DNA from: Enoplosus armatus
Taxonomy: Eukaryota; Chordata; Actinopteri; Centrarchiformes; Enoplosidae
Assembly: GCF_043641665.1 (NCBI RefSeq)
Contig: NC_092192.1
Location: 3,242,658-3,306,657, forward strand
DNA: 64,000 nt
Reading direction: 5' to 3'
Shown here: one piece after another, positions 39,011-51,518 of the stretch
Layout: every line of letters starts with the position of its first letter
Position numbering within the stretch: the stretch's first letter is position 1
Position numbers and translations under genes: made by a program
Notes under the pieces: model-generated
The model's input: only the letters and a program-made list of their open reading frames with translations
What the model was told of the DNA's origin: nothing
Database searches by the model: none

Positions 39011-40999
39011 TTTGCTCTTTGATTCAGTAAAACCAGGCAGAGATGGTTTTAAAATGTTATTAACATACTCCTGGCGTGTTATACTGGGCTGTGTATAGCT
39101 ATTTAGGACATGAATGGTTTGAGTTTATTTTTCTTATCAATACATTTGACATGATGATCATGAAGAGTGGGTGGAAACATTTTGATACAGCTGCTGTTAT
39201 TTCACTGTGATTCTCAATTTGAAATGAAAACCCATCAGCTAAATACCTGTGTTTGAAATGTAAATTGACTTTAGATAAAAGGTGCCGTATCCTATTAAAG
39301 ATAGTTGTTATTTATGGCCAAAAACAATGCTCACTTTCATCAGGTGTGTTTTTAATCTTTTAGGTAAAGCAATCAAGTGTTGGAGTAGTGTCAGAGTAAG
39401 TGCATGAAAAGGTTAACCAAGTAGAATTTTAATATCCTCGTCCTCATTTTGTTTGTTATATTAACATGATTTATAGCACAGGATTAAAATGAATCTTAGG
39501 CGACAGATTTCTTCTTCTTATTTCTTCTTTTAACCTCATGTTGTCTTTAATCTGAAGTTATAACTATAAACCAAGTCACCAATAATCAGAGGAAAGTTTT
39601 CATGCAGCAGGTTCGGGTGGTCAGAGAGACTTGAAGCCTCCTATAGTGAGTAAATATGCTGTATATGTTCCTTTTTAAAGTACACGTCAGCCTAACAAAA
39701 GCGTTTTTGTCCCGCAGTGATTGATGTAGCTGTTACACTGCCTGTACATTTCTGAGTGTGTGAGACTGTGTGCTTGTCCATTATGGTTTATGACACACTC
39801 ATACAGGCACTTATTAGTGTGTGTTTGAGGCAGAGAGATAATAGTTTGGCTGTTTCTAATCGGCCACCTGATCAAACAGTTGCTGTCTGTCGTGTATCAA
39901 TGCCTGTTGAGGCTGGTAAGGCACTAAAATGCCTCTTTAGTTTTAAAGGAGACATCCATGTTTTCAGTGCACGCAGCCCGGTGAGGTGACATCAGAGATG
40001 AGAAAATCACTGCAGAGTGAGTGAGCGTGGACTCGCTGAGCTGAAACATTTCCAAACTTTTTCACGTCAGTACTTTAATGTTTTTTTGTTCATGATTTAG
40101 TTTTTATGGTCACTTTGCTGAATGTTTACCACCTCGTGATGATACTTGGCAGCATTGACAGAAAGAGCAGTATTTTTTGAAATGGCTCAGTTTAGGTGGT
40201 CATAAACTACGGCTTCATGAGCACATTTCAGACTGGGTCTTGGGTCTTGGGTCTTGGCGTTGAACAGAGAGAAGGTGAGCAGTGCTTCAGTCGGCCTTCT
40301 TATCTCTTCACAGGTAATAAGTTGACCAACAGGTAAATATCCCCACAACCCATCACTCTCGTTTAGACTAAAGGAAGATGAAAACATGTATGGATGGATG
40401 GAGGGGTAGGTTTTCACCTGACCTTTTGGCAGCTTGTTTAGGAATATACACCAATCAAGTGTGTTTGTTCTGTGTGTGTGTATGTGTCGTATTTCACCGG
40501 CCTGTTTGCTAGCCCTCGAGGATAATAGTCTAAGAGAGGCGGCTGTGCTTTTGACCCCGACAGCGCAGCTATAGAGCAAAACCAAACACACCTGCGGCTC
40601 GAGAGCCTCAACCTTTTATATGGAGACATTAGTGCTCCACCTCTACACACACATCAAGAGCGGTTAACTCTAGAAACAGGATATTGTCCTGATAGGACGC
40701 CGGAGTGCTTCTGAGCCTCTGATGTGGGGTTTAGGTGCTTGTTGGATTAAAGAAGCCTTCTCAGGTTTAATTGTGTGTTTTAAAGCCATTGTCACGTGTA
40801 TAACTGTAAAATCAACCTCTTATTATTCTCAAAAACATTTGTGAAATATCATTTTTAACTTCTAGCCATCCCAAAGTATATTTTAAATGCCATTTGGACC
40901 ACTCAGGGTGGAATTTCAAAAGGCTGTTTTTCTTAAGTGGATATTTTCTTTAAAACACACCAACGAAGCCTTTCTGATTTTTTTTTTTTTATTGTTCTT

Positions 41000-41185
41000 T
41001 TTGTCACCTGAATCCCCCCCTGTGCTCTTTGGACCCCCTCGCTCTGCTAATAGCTGTCACTAAGTGATTGATGGTCAATAGCAGAAGCTATCTAATCAGC
41101 ACTAACGGGGCCCCCGCTGGTAATGAGCACTCAATGACCCAAACAGCCAAAGACACAAAGTCACGCTCCCTCGACACCGGCCGAT
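41000..41185. promoter_or_regulatory. Candidate enhancer in klf5 intron 3 (MEIS and PBX/HOX motifs)
   Basis: TGTCA (MEIS/TGIF core, 41055-41059) lies 5 bp before TGATTGATGG (41065-41074), the composite PBX/HOX site, in a high-complexity, repeat-free stretch. This looks like a vertebrate developmental enhancer, but conservation must be tested. Confidence 0.3.
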
Positions 41186-41834
41186 AACAGAGTTCAGGAT
41201 TTTCAGCCAGGAAATGACACTTTGTGGCTTTAAACATCTGCGAGACTTTCAGTTAACATTACTTAAACTTCTGGCTCTGGAAAGTTCCAAACAAACAGGT
41301 TGACTTTTACTGTTTCAGTTTAGGCTCATGCTCCCTCGCATTGATTCTCAGACATTAATTTCCACCTCAGCTATGAAGGATGACATTTTTTTTCCTGTTG
41401 TGTGCATACCAGCCTATTCAGAGCTTTATTCGCTCTTTGTTGATGATTAGCTCACTGTTTGGCAACAGCAATAGCACTTTCTGGCACGGCAGAGAAATGT
41501 CAATGTTTGGGTGGGGGAGGATAAGTGTCGTGCTAGATTTACTCGGCATGTTATTCTTCAGTGCGTTGAATTTCCATTTGACAAGTTCTCTCTTGTCATA
41601 CCTTCTTATCCACAACTACCTTACAATTATAAGACAGGGGGATATGCTGTATTTCCTAGATGATCAGCATCACAGGTACAGTAAGAAAGTGCAAGAGTTA
41701 TCTTTTACCTTTTTAGTCCAAAACAAGGATTCTTACTAAACAAAAACGTTTCCTTAAAAAAAAGGACCTGTGACATGAACGCAAAGCTCAGTTTGTCAAT
41801 GGGGGTTGATCTTTAAAGCTCCACAAAGAAGTAT

Positions 41835-42035
41835 TTTTCATATTAAAGGAACCCTGTGTTATGTTTCATGCAGCGTTGTCTTTTATCGGTGAGGTCAAAC
41901 AAACGTGAGTTTACAGATTTTTAAATGTTGCCGTTGTTTCCATCCATGTTTGCAAACAAGACAGAGACGCACTCATCAAACATTGCTCCATAGTCCTACT
42001 GCTGGTCACCCGAACCCGAACTCCACAGGGTGCCT
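41835..42035. repeat. Probable dispersed fish repeat fragment
   Basis: TAAAGGAACCCTGTGTTATG at one end and CACAGGGTGCCTTTAA at the other resemble the edges of a repeat common in percomorph fish. Low certainty. Confidence 0.35.
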
Positions 42036-42064
42036 TTAACAAGCGGCCGAAAGTTGAATCAGAG

Positions 42065-42065
<1 letters not shown>

Positions 42066-42118
<53 letters not shown>
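42066..42118. repeat. (CA)n microsatellite
   Basis: About 26 CA units in klf5 intron 3, with a further short (CA)8 tract about 70 bp downstream. Confidence 0.95.
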
Positions 42119-42120
<2 letters not shown>

Positions 42121-43303
42121 ACACAGTCTGATAATGACAAATGTAACTGTGAAACAAGGTGTGCCAGTGACCACTGTACTGTGATGTCACACACACACAC
42201 ACATTATAATATTTAAAGAGCAACAACTCGTGGTGGTTTGTGAATGAAGCAACGACGTCGTCTTTTGATTCAAGTTAAGACACGAAAAACACTTTTACAC
42301 CATATTGTCTCTCTTCCTGACTGTTTTCTCTGTTGAGGAATATCACTCCATAAATATTATTGTACTAACTGAGCATGTGTTAACAGAGCGAATCAACCGC
42401 GACATCTTGTTACATGCTTGTGTGTGTGTGTGTAGTGTAATAGTTGAGCTCATTGTCTCAAACGTTGTGATTTTATCTCTTCTCTTCGCCACACCGCTAA
42501 CTGCCAAAACACTAAATACTAAAAATGCCAAAATACTGATCATTTAGACAAACAGCTACACACAGGTTCACACTTTCTCAGTTTGTCGGCGTTAAGGAGT
42601 TTCATTGTGAAAGGACATTTTATTTTGATAACAAACATTTTGCTCACCAATGAGATCGGGGGATGTGCTGACATCACCACATCTGTCCGACAGGGCAGGA
42701 ACAGACAGGTTAGGAACAAACCACCAGACCTCAGCCAGTAACACTGCAATTAAAATGTTAAGTGATGATTGATAGAAAAGATGGACAGAACTACTAAAGT
42801 GCAACAACTTTCCTTCACCATTATGGTGTGTGGTAGTTTGTGCAGGTGTGACTGGGTGGAAACCACACAAGAGGACATTCTGTAAATAACTGGGAGGAAT
42901 TGTCTCAAGCAAGTTTCATGGCAAATCAATACGAAGAGAAACCAATCCTTGTCTGGAACAAAGGAATCTTTCATATTATTATATTATTTATCATTTTTAT
43001 GTAAAACATTACAGACATTTTGTAGTTTCTGATCCAAATCCCATCAGTCCCTGGGAAAATGTGGGTGGATGAATGATGAGGTAACACTCTCACCTTGCCT
43101 TAAAACTACAGTTGACGTGGCCTTGAGCAAGGCACTTGCTGCAGCATTTCTTTTCAGTGGCCAGCAGGTTGAACGAATCAGGGCGTTGCTGGAAATAAAC
43201 ATTTTATGAAACAGATTTTATAAGATACAAATATGTAATTGTTTAATTCAGAGAAAATGTTCTGTGTAGTGTTAATTCTCACGTCCTGTCCTCTCTCTTG
43301 CAG

Positions 43304-43482
43304 GCGAGAAGCCGTACCGCTGCACATGGGAGAGCTGCGACTGGCGTTTCGCCCGATCGGATGAGCTCACCAGACACTACCGGAAACACACCGGAGCCAA
43401 ACCCTTCAAGTGCGTCGCCTGCAGCCGCTGCTTCTCCCGCTCCGACCACCTGGCCCTGCACATGAAGCGCCACCAGAATTAA
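43304..43482 (+). CDS. klf5: klf5 coding exon 4 (zinc fingers 2 and 3, stop)
   Basis: Completes Gly379 and encodes residues 380-437, then TAA. Finger 2 (Cys385, Cys390, His403, His407) carries RSDELTR and finger 3 (Cys415, Cys418, His431, His435) carries RSDHLAL, the usual KLF recognition helices. The ending [10 protein letters not shown] is identical to mammalian KLF5. Two differences stand out: finger 2 reads WESCDW where KLF5 usually has WEGCDW, and finger 3 reads [11 protein letters not shown], putting an extra Cys (421) where KLFs have Ser. The acceptor is CTCTCTTGCAG|GC. Confidence 0.97.
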
Positions 43483-46470
43483 CACAGACATACCTGTACA
43501 CACAAACACACGCATGATCACACACAAATATCAGCAGTATCCATACCTGACACCTGAACAGCATTAAAGGAATCACGTACAGATACAGGACCAGGATCAT
43601 CCCTGTGCACCTGTGTTTGTTCTGGTGCTCCATGCTAACACAGGTTGAGTTATAGTGGCAGGTGGGAAGCCGGTGAGGGATCACTCAGGGTCAGGGTTCC
43701 TCTTCAGTGGATCGGTCACTTATGATCTCCTGGTGAGGAAAAGAGACAGACTCTGGGTGTATCAGAGGTAAGTCACCCGCTGGTTTACACCTTCCGCTAA
43801 CCAAAAGGGAATGCAGCCGACAGAGGGAACTTGAGTTTGCTGGACACCAGAGCTAATGATCTACCAGGGATGATTTTGGTGTCTGTTCTCATCACTGAAC
43901 ATAGTCGCACTGGTGCAACTCACATACACACACAATACATACACTAACATGCATTGCATACATTACAGGACTGTGGTGTCAGGCTCCTGCGAAGCATTTG
44001 GGACTCCTTATGATTACATCCTGGAAACACTTTCTTCTTCTGTAAACAACAACGACATGAACTATTTGTTTTCCTACAAATCTGCTGCCAACTTCACCAG
44101 CATCATCATCACTGTCACCATCTTTTACCATTTTGAGGTATGAACTTTCAAGGAGGGGTGGAAACCCATTCCCCCCCCCCCCAGTCCTGCCTTTGTAAAT
44201 GCTTGTTTATATATGTGTGCGTACGCGTGTCTGAGAGTACAACGAATGTATTGAGATTTATACTTGACAACCTTTTGTTTTGTTTTTTTTACGTCAAATG
44301 TTAATATGAGCAATATTACATGTTGAAACTTCTTTGCGATATAATCTCCCTTTAAGGGCCTGAAGAAGAAAAAAATAAGAGTAAACAAATATTCACATCA
44401 CAATCGGAGAACTCTCCATGGAAAAGTTAATAATCGCCTTGTTATGCTTGTTTCAGCACAGGTACTACCTGTCGAGCTCAGAGCAATTTGCCAATGTTTG
44501 TATCCATGACATTACCCGTTGCTACAGCGACCAAGCTCCTATGACGGCAGTTTGTGGTTTACTTGCAGTCCCCCCCCCCCCTCCCCCCCTGCCTTTTTTT
44601 CTCCTGTATTTGTTCAACACTTGTGTGTGTGGATAAACCTGTTATGTAATCATCCCTGATTGGTTTAATGTACTGTGGCTGATTGCAGAGTCAGCCCTGT
44701 TGACTGGACGGACGGCAGGTTAACGCTCACTTGATTACATTGCATAACATTAACTGCCAGTTGTGGCTCCTGCATTCTCTTGTAGTTTTGGATAAGTCTC
44801 GTCAGTCAGCACGGGATGCCCACTCTGTTTTTGTGCAGAGGTGTTGCCTGTAAGGTTGCCAACAACAGGAGAAAACTATTGCACAGTACAAATGGCAATA
44901 TATCATTTACTATTACAGCTTATAGAGAAAGTTGAACAATGCAAACATGACACTTTTCCAGTTTGTCAGAATAAGAACTGAAATTTGATTCCAGTGGAGT
45001 TGGTGATCAATAACATCCTGAACCGCAGAGCCAGTGAAATGTTGTTCTAACACTTGATTGTAAAACCATTAATTTTATCATTCAACTGAGACAATCAAAC
45101 ACAAACCACCAATTGAGTTGAATCAATGAAGTTGAAGCCGTGTCCGACCTAATCTCTCTTCATTTTTTTAGTTCACTACAGACTGTTTTCTGAATGTTTT
45201 AGCACTGTGTTGAAAGAATATTAAAATAACACAAGATGTGTTGTCCCAGTGACACATAGGTACTGTTGAGGAATAATATAGCTCATGGACCTGGCCTGTA
45301 ACCAAATTCACTCAAAAGTTAGCGTACTGTTTTTCCACAAGGGGGTGCTGTTCAGTCATTGTCAGATTAGTTCCACACCTGCCGACCTGCACCACCTATA
45401 GGAAAGAAATTTAACGGCAGCAGCACATGGAGACATGTTGATATCGCCCTCTACAGGCAAAGAAAGTAATAGCTTCTGCAATTGCAGCGCTTGCAGGAAA
45501 TGAATGTTAAAGCTTAATTTTATTTAATGTTTAAAGTGAAGCTGGACTGTCTCCTGTCTAGAGCTGCTATTCTAACCATAAACAGATATGTATTTTGATA
45601 ACACCCACGTTTAAGTTCAGATTTCCAGCTCCAAAGACAAAAATTGCTAATATTCTTAATAGCAAGTAGTAGTGGAAACCTTTTTTTCTATATTTGTTTC
45701 TTTTCTTTTGGAAAAGAAGTCCATCTTTCTTTGAAGATTTAAACGGTAAAATATAAGTACTCCAGTTGTAACACTCATTTCCTGCAGATGGCAAAGGTCA
45801 GCACGTCTATACACATGTGCAGTTCTGAAGTGCTGCTGCTGTTACTTTTCTTGCCTGTAGGTGGCGCAGGTTGATACTGAGAACTGGCATTTCTTTAACT
45901 GTAGCAGGTTGGTGATGCCACAACATTTAGACAGTCACAGGAACATTTTTTTAACAGTTTGGTTGATTTTATTGTCGTTGCATCCGGACCTCGTTTGTAT
46001 TGTGCTTAGGCTGTAAGCTCCACCCGCCTGATACTCCATGGATGTTAAAACAAGCGTGAAGCATTGAAAGACGTGTGCTCAGTGAGGGGAAACACATCCT
46101 GTTATTTCAACACAAAATTTTTGTTTATGTTTTAAAAGTTTCTTCCCAAGGAAACAAGTTCTCCTGTCTCTCTCAAGGAGGGAGCGCTGACCACCCACTG
46201 TGTATATAACTGTAACTTTTAACAGAAGACTTTGTAAATATTTGTTTGGTTTTATTTCCTATTATAATATTAATATTTTTTTTTCTTTTTTAACTAATGG
46301 GATTTTAGATCGGTTGTATGTGAATACTTGTTTAATTTAGTTTTGATACTTCGTGTGTGTAAGAGAATGTATCAGTTTATGTACAAATTGATAAGAACAA
46401 CAATAGTGTATTTTCTGTTTGTGCAAGATGCTGCAATGAAATAATAAAAGGATTCATAAAATAATAGCTG
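43483..46470 (+). other. klf5 3'UTR (about 3.0 kb)
   Basis: No exon follows the stop. The region is AT-rich and contains ATTTA-type motifs, two C-runs (44171-44182 and 44570-44581) and, near its end, CTTTGTAAATATTTGTTTGG, which resembles mammalian KLF5 3'UTR sequence. The end is set by the AATAAA at 46443. Confidence 0.65.
46443..46448 (+). terminator. Polyadenylation signal of klf5
   Basis: Canonical AATAAA, followed about 20-40 nt later by TGATTATTGTTTCTTTGG, a T/G-rich downstream element. Cleavage would fall near 46460-46475. Confidence 0.65.
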
Positions 46471-47569
46471 ATTATTGTTTCTTTGGACTTAAAGCTCATT
46501 TTTCACCTCAGCTTTGATACTGTCTGAAAGAAATGCTTGTGGGAGAGAAAAGAATCATTTGAATCTGAACCTATTCTGACTCCTTTTATTTGAAATATGT
46601 GAATTGTCTCATTGAACTGAGGTACGCCGTATCATTTTGTCTTTATTCCCAGAGGGACGGCTGGTATTTAGGCGGCGTGATTTAAAACAAACCAAACTCA
46701 AAAGTGCATTAAAATGATGATGATGGATTGGTTTAGTTCAGGCCAAAGAAAACATGCTGGCAGTGTCAGCTGGATGCTGCTTGTTGGTTTTGTTTTTCTT
46801 GGCGTCAGAGATCAGTTGTCAATTGTGAGACATCAATCATAAATCTTGGCTTTGATTTTCTTGTGGACATGTGTTTTTTTTTTTTTTGCTGATAACATCG
46901 TATCTGTGAGGAGATAATAGAGTGGGTGAAATATTAAAAAGAGGTTATTGACAGCTTTGAACAAAAACAGAGAGGAAACGGAGTTAATCATTCGCCTGCA
47001 TCGACTCCTGCGGTTGAAGATACCTGATTGTTGCGTGACGTGGCAGGTGGCAGGTGAAAGGTAACCCCGCCAGCAGGCTGCTCTTCTGGGGCTGCGTGAC
47101 ACAAAAGAACCTGCTGGTTCGACAGGGGGGGTAAAAAAGCCAACAGTTAAGCAAGAAGAATAAGTCGGAGTATAAAGGTATAAAGGCAGAGAGGGTGGAG
47201 TCCACTGCTGTATTTTGCTGGCAGGGAAAGTAATCATTATGTTTGTGCCAAGATGCTTTCAGCACGGAGCCTCTGAGATTTCCCTCATCATCTGGGACAA
47301 CGCCCTTAATGTTAACACGTAATGTACTCTGCATGCGTGTGCAAGGCTGTTAGTCTCTTCATTGTTAACATACATTATGAATCACCAAGAAATATGTGAA
47401 TCTATTCTCTTCTGCTGTGGTCTTTGTACTCGTTCCAAGTATAAGACTTAAAGTTCATGGTGGAACAAGCAGCTACAGATCAAACAGTCAACTACATTTC
47501 ACATATATAAATAAATACAACAATGAAATGTTATAATATGAGCATTTTGTAATTGGCCAGTCTACAACT

Positions 47570-47715
47570 GTCGGATGGTCCAGACGTTGATGGCCCCCGG
47601 AGGAATCCCACTGACTCCAGTTAGATATCACAACATCTACTGGGTGGATTCGCACAAAATTTACATTTATGGTTCCCAGACGATGAATACTAATGACTTC
47701 CTCTAGCGCCACAGT
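47570..47715. repeat. Dispersed fish repeat fragment (CATCTACTGGGTGGATT type)
   Basis: AATCCCACTGACTCCAGTTA, ATATCACAACATCTACTGGG, GTTCCCAGACGATGAATACT and CCTCTAGCGCCAC appear in the usual order of an abundant percomorph repeat that often joins the TTAGCATGCTAA family seen at 16560-16920. Confidence 0.7.
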
Positions 47716-48273
47716 GAGGCTGAAATGTCTCGGCCACCATTCGATTTTAAAGTATGAAAAAAAATAGATCAGTGTTTCAGAAGTGAACGGGCACTGAAGT
47801 TGGCAGCAGCTGTGCTACAGGCTGTCTCCTGCAGGTACCCAGATGACTCACCTGTTTATCTACAATCAGTTGCTTTTCCATTTGCTGTTCAGGTTCTTTG
47901 GCCTCAGCCTCCTGAGCGTTTACCTGGGGGCCAGGTGAAGCTGGCTGCACAGCTCACAGCTCATTCCACAGTCGCAGCAGTAAAACTCCTGTTAAAACTT
48001 GTCTGACTGATTCTGCAGCACTGCCTGCAATCCTTTCTGAGGAGTTAAATATCCCTCTGGGGATCCGGCGCTGAAGAACGTACAGACTTTGGTGTGGATT
48101 GAATAGTCGATACGAAAGTCAAAAACCTGCATCTTCTTAAAGCTGTTATATCTGCAAGTTGTTGATGCACGTACCTGCTCCGATAACATGTCATTAAAAG
48201 ATAAACAAGGGGAAACATTCACAGTACGTCACTTGCTGCATACAGTAGGTATTCTACCCATCCCACTCTACTG

Positions 48274-48317
48274 ATGGTCGCTGCTTAACACATGCACACA
48301 TGTTAAGCAGCGACCAT
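48274..48317. repeat. Perfect 17-bp-stem hairpin, 10-nt loop
   Basis: Arms 48274-48290 (ATGGTCGCTGCTTAACA) and 48301-48317 are exact reverse complements around loop CATGCACACA. Arm and loop size are nearer to a small hairpin RNA than the other palindromes here, but the stem is short for a pre-miRNA (usually about 22 bp or more). Confidence 0.85.
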
Positions 48318-50238
48318 AAGTAGCTATGTGTTAAGTTTTAAGCAGACTTTGAATCAGTGGTTGTTTTCATCACCTCTCTCTTTAATGTGAATATATTCAA
48401 GAGGATGTGAAACAACAGCTGAGCAGCAGTAACTCAGATACAGCATGGCATTGCATTACAGTACATTTTAACAAATAACCTTGTATCTGATCCACGTGGT
48501 GTTATATCAGTTGCTATGGTGACGGGGGAGAGAGGGGTAACATGACATTTGAAGTTCAGTACATCACCGACATCCTGCCCTTTCAATTCTTTATTTTTTT
48601 ATAGCTCTCAGGTGGAGTGGCGCCCTGTGACATGAGCAGGTACTGTAACATCAATGTGTTTTAAAATCAGTTTCCTTGATTGCACCCACGCTTTTTCAAT
48701 AAGCCAACGCTTCCACCTTTCACAGCCAAGAGTGAAAATATGCTCAGTCCACGCAGGTGTTTCTAGGCCTGAGTAGTACGCCTCCTCTCAGGTCTGTAAC
48801 AGCAGACAGAACCGGGACAACAAGATCTCTCAGTTGTCTCAGTCAAAGTGCATTCAAGGTGAGGATTGTTTTGATTACAGAGCGCCGCGTGAACCGCTTC
48901 GACGTCTCTTTTCAGCGTGGCTGGACCGGTATCACTGTGTATAGGCGTTGTTTTAACCGCTTACATTTGTGACAAAGTGTTGCAGACAAAAGCTGCCTGC
49001 ACATCGTGCCGTGCCCAGAAGACATTTGAGAAGATGGAAAAGGGAAACCAGCCAACATAGCTGTCAAAACACCCCACAGAGCCTGCAGACTGTGGCTCAG
49101 GCTCCACGGTTTGAGCTGCTTGGACAAGACCCATCAAAACCACAAAGTCTATACTGTATTATGATGTCAAAGCAACCTGTCTGTAGCGGTTGTACTGCAC
49201 AGGCAGCACAAAAACATCTTAAGTAAGTCGCGGCTCTGTCTGTCTACACTGGCTGCGCTTTAGCCGCACAGTCGGACATGTTTATGTTCTCAGAAATGTA
49301 CACGGCCTCAAGAAACCCCATCATCCACGATCGCCGCTGTTTGCAAGTTAATTGACCTGTGGACAGACGCAGTATGAAAATATCTCTTGGGATAGGAGAG
49401 ATGTCAGTCAGACAGTTGGAAACTTCCTTTCATGAAGTGATGTGTCTTCTGTCCTCTTAGACTGGAGTTTTCTGTCTGAGAGCGGACTGATCTCTAAAGT
49501 GTCCGTACAACAGAGTCTACTAAAGTCAGTCAGTAGACTCATCTGCTTCCCTTTTTGGTGACATGAAACTCTTCTTCGTGCAGCACCCTCTCCTTCCCTG
49601 CTGCTCTTGTCTACATGCATGCAGCATCACCTTGTTAGTTCAGAGAATTCACACAATATAAATGTGTTGTTTAGCATTAAAAACTCCTTGTTGTTTAACA
49701 TGCATGTGATGAAGTAATTAACAAATCTGTGCAGAAGTAATGAAAATGTTTCCAGAAGTAGCCCATCGATGCATTAACCCTTAGTGCCTGAATGACACGG
49801 CATCTGATACAAATTGCTCTCCTTTTCCTCAAAGTCATAATTCAGTCGATTCTAAACACAGACATCGTACTAATACTATTTGATTCAGAGTGAGTTACAC
49901 CTCTGAGGGGATATTAATATCTCTATTGTGGATAAACGTCCATAAATCTGCTTAAATACAGAAAAAAGACGCTCCTCATAAGTAACAGATCTTTCTAACA
50001 ATCATGACTTTAATCCACTGACACGTCCAACAGTGCAAACAGGTCCTGCTCATGACTAATTCTGCATTATGTTTCATGGTCCAAACTCACCAAAATGTTA
50101 ATTAATATGAGCTAAAAGAAATGGGGATCAAGGTGGTTTAAGTTACGTTTGAATCCACGTCTTGTCAGTGAATCTGCAGGCGGTTTGAAACTGGTCTGGA
50201 CCCCTGTGGGGCACTAAGTTGTTCTAAAGTTCACTGAG

Positions 50239-50239
<1 letters not shown>

Positions 50240-50269
<30 letters not shown>
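50240..50269. repeat. (CA)n microsatellite
   Basis: About 14 CA units in the convergent intergenic region. Confidence 0.9.
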
Positions 50270-50273
<4 letters not shown>

Positions 50274-51234
50274 GTGGTGTTGACGAGGGTTGTCGTTAGC
50301 GATTGCACAAGCGCAGTTATTGTACTAAACCTAGATTTGGTTGCTGATAGCTGATGCAACACACGTTAACTGTATCTGTCCAGTTACACAGTGTGTCCAT
50401 AAACTATACACCAACATCTAAAGATCAAATTAAGACTCAGCTTAGTGCCGACCAGTGATCCTCTGTGAGCGAGGCAACACTTCCTTCACTGGACTCTGCG
50501 GGCAGCTTTTGTGGCCAAACAGAAACAGGAATGTGACATCGTTATGCAGCTTGCCAAAACAGCAAAGTATTGTTCCTTATTGCGTTAATATGGTGTGCGT
50601 CTGTCTCCTCCTCAATCTGTTTGAATCCAACGACTGACGCTGTGTGTGTTAATGATTGGCCCGATCACGACTGCATGAAGCCAATAAACCCATTTAGAGC
50701 AAACGGCAAAGAGCCATTCAGAGCCAACACACACATACACAATATGTTTTTATGACTTTGTTCATGCACTTTATTAAGTTTTTTATTTATTAACTTTAGT
50801 CTGATCTCAGTGTTCTCCCTCTGAATTTAAAACACAGGATCCTGTGCAGACCTAGTTTTCCGTAACCTTTTACTTTTTTACTTTTTTAAAGAGAGTAATT
50901 CACATTTTAAACGAGCTACTTATTGCTACTAACTTGGACTTGGACTCAAGCTGGTGTTTACACGTGTGACTTTACCTCTGCTGACCCGCTGCATCTTCTA
51001 CCTGAGTGGGCTGTTTCAGGCTCTTGTTCCTCGCTGGTGGGATTCCTTCAGGTGTCCTCCCATCATCTGTTCCAGAGCTCCCTCCTGTGGAGGACATCCC
51101 AACTTGCAAGTGTATTGTACTCCAAAAGATGATCTGCTTCCTGTGTGATGTCTGAGTAATAATTCTTGAGTCTTCTCACCATCAGCGCAATCATCAGGTC
51201 AATTTCTTAATTTGTACAATAATTGATGCTATGC

Positions 51235-51262
51235 TAATTAGCAAATGTTAGCATGCTAACAC
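51235..51262. repeat. Short TTAGCATGCTAA-type repeat fragment
   Basis: GCTAATTAGCAAATGTTAGC followed by ATGCTAACA matches the core of the element at 16560-16920. Confidence 0.55.
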
Positions 51263-51512
51263 AAGATTACATCTGCCTGCTGTCTCGCGTTCCTGGATTT
51301 TATTTCTGTCCAACAGAAATAAAAAACATAAAAACCAAATCTCATTCACATTCTGAAACAAAATATTTCTGCTTATATTCATTTTCTCAGGACTTAAATT
51401 TCATTATCATTTGACTTTTGACCTCTTCAATAACACAGATGAACCAACGGATTCTGCAAAATATAATAAACAACACAGAGACACCAGGCATTAAATTGCA
51501 CCAAAAACATGT

Positions 51513-51518
51513 TTTATT
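51513..51518 (-). terminator. Candidate distal polyadenylation signal of klf8
   Basis: AATAAA on the minus strand (TTTATT on plus) followed downstream by TGTTTTTGGTG, a GU-rich element typical of strong cleavage sites. Confidence 0.5.

Larger units (their letters stand above)
34250..43303 (+). other. klf5 intron 3 (about 9.1 kb)
   Basis: Starts GTAAGA and ends CTCTCTCTTGCAG. Contains several decayed repeats (listed), TA and CA/GT tracts and candidate regulatory segments at 38895-39010 and 41000-41185. No exon is recognised. A GTGGCCTTGAGCAAGGCAC fragment of a common fish repeat lies near 43120-43140. Confidence 0.85.
46471..51495. other. Intergenic region between convergent klf5 and klf8
   Basis: About 5 kb with no recognisable exon. 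Contents are repeat fragments near 47570-47715 and 51235-51262, a hairpin at 48274-48317 and a CA tract at 50240-50269. Both genes end here tail to tail, so no promoter is expected. Confidence 0.65.
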
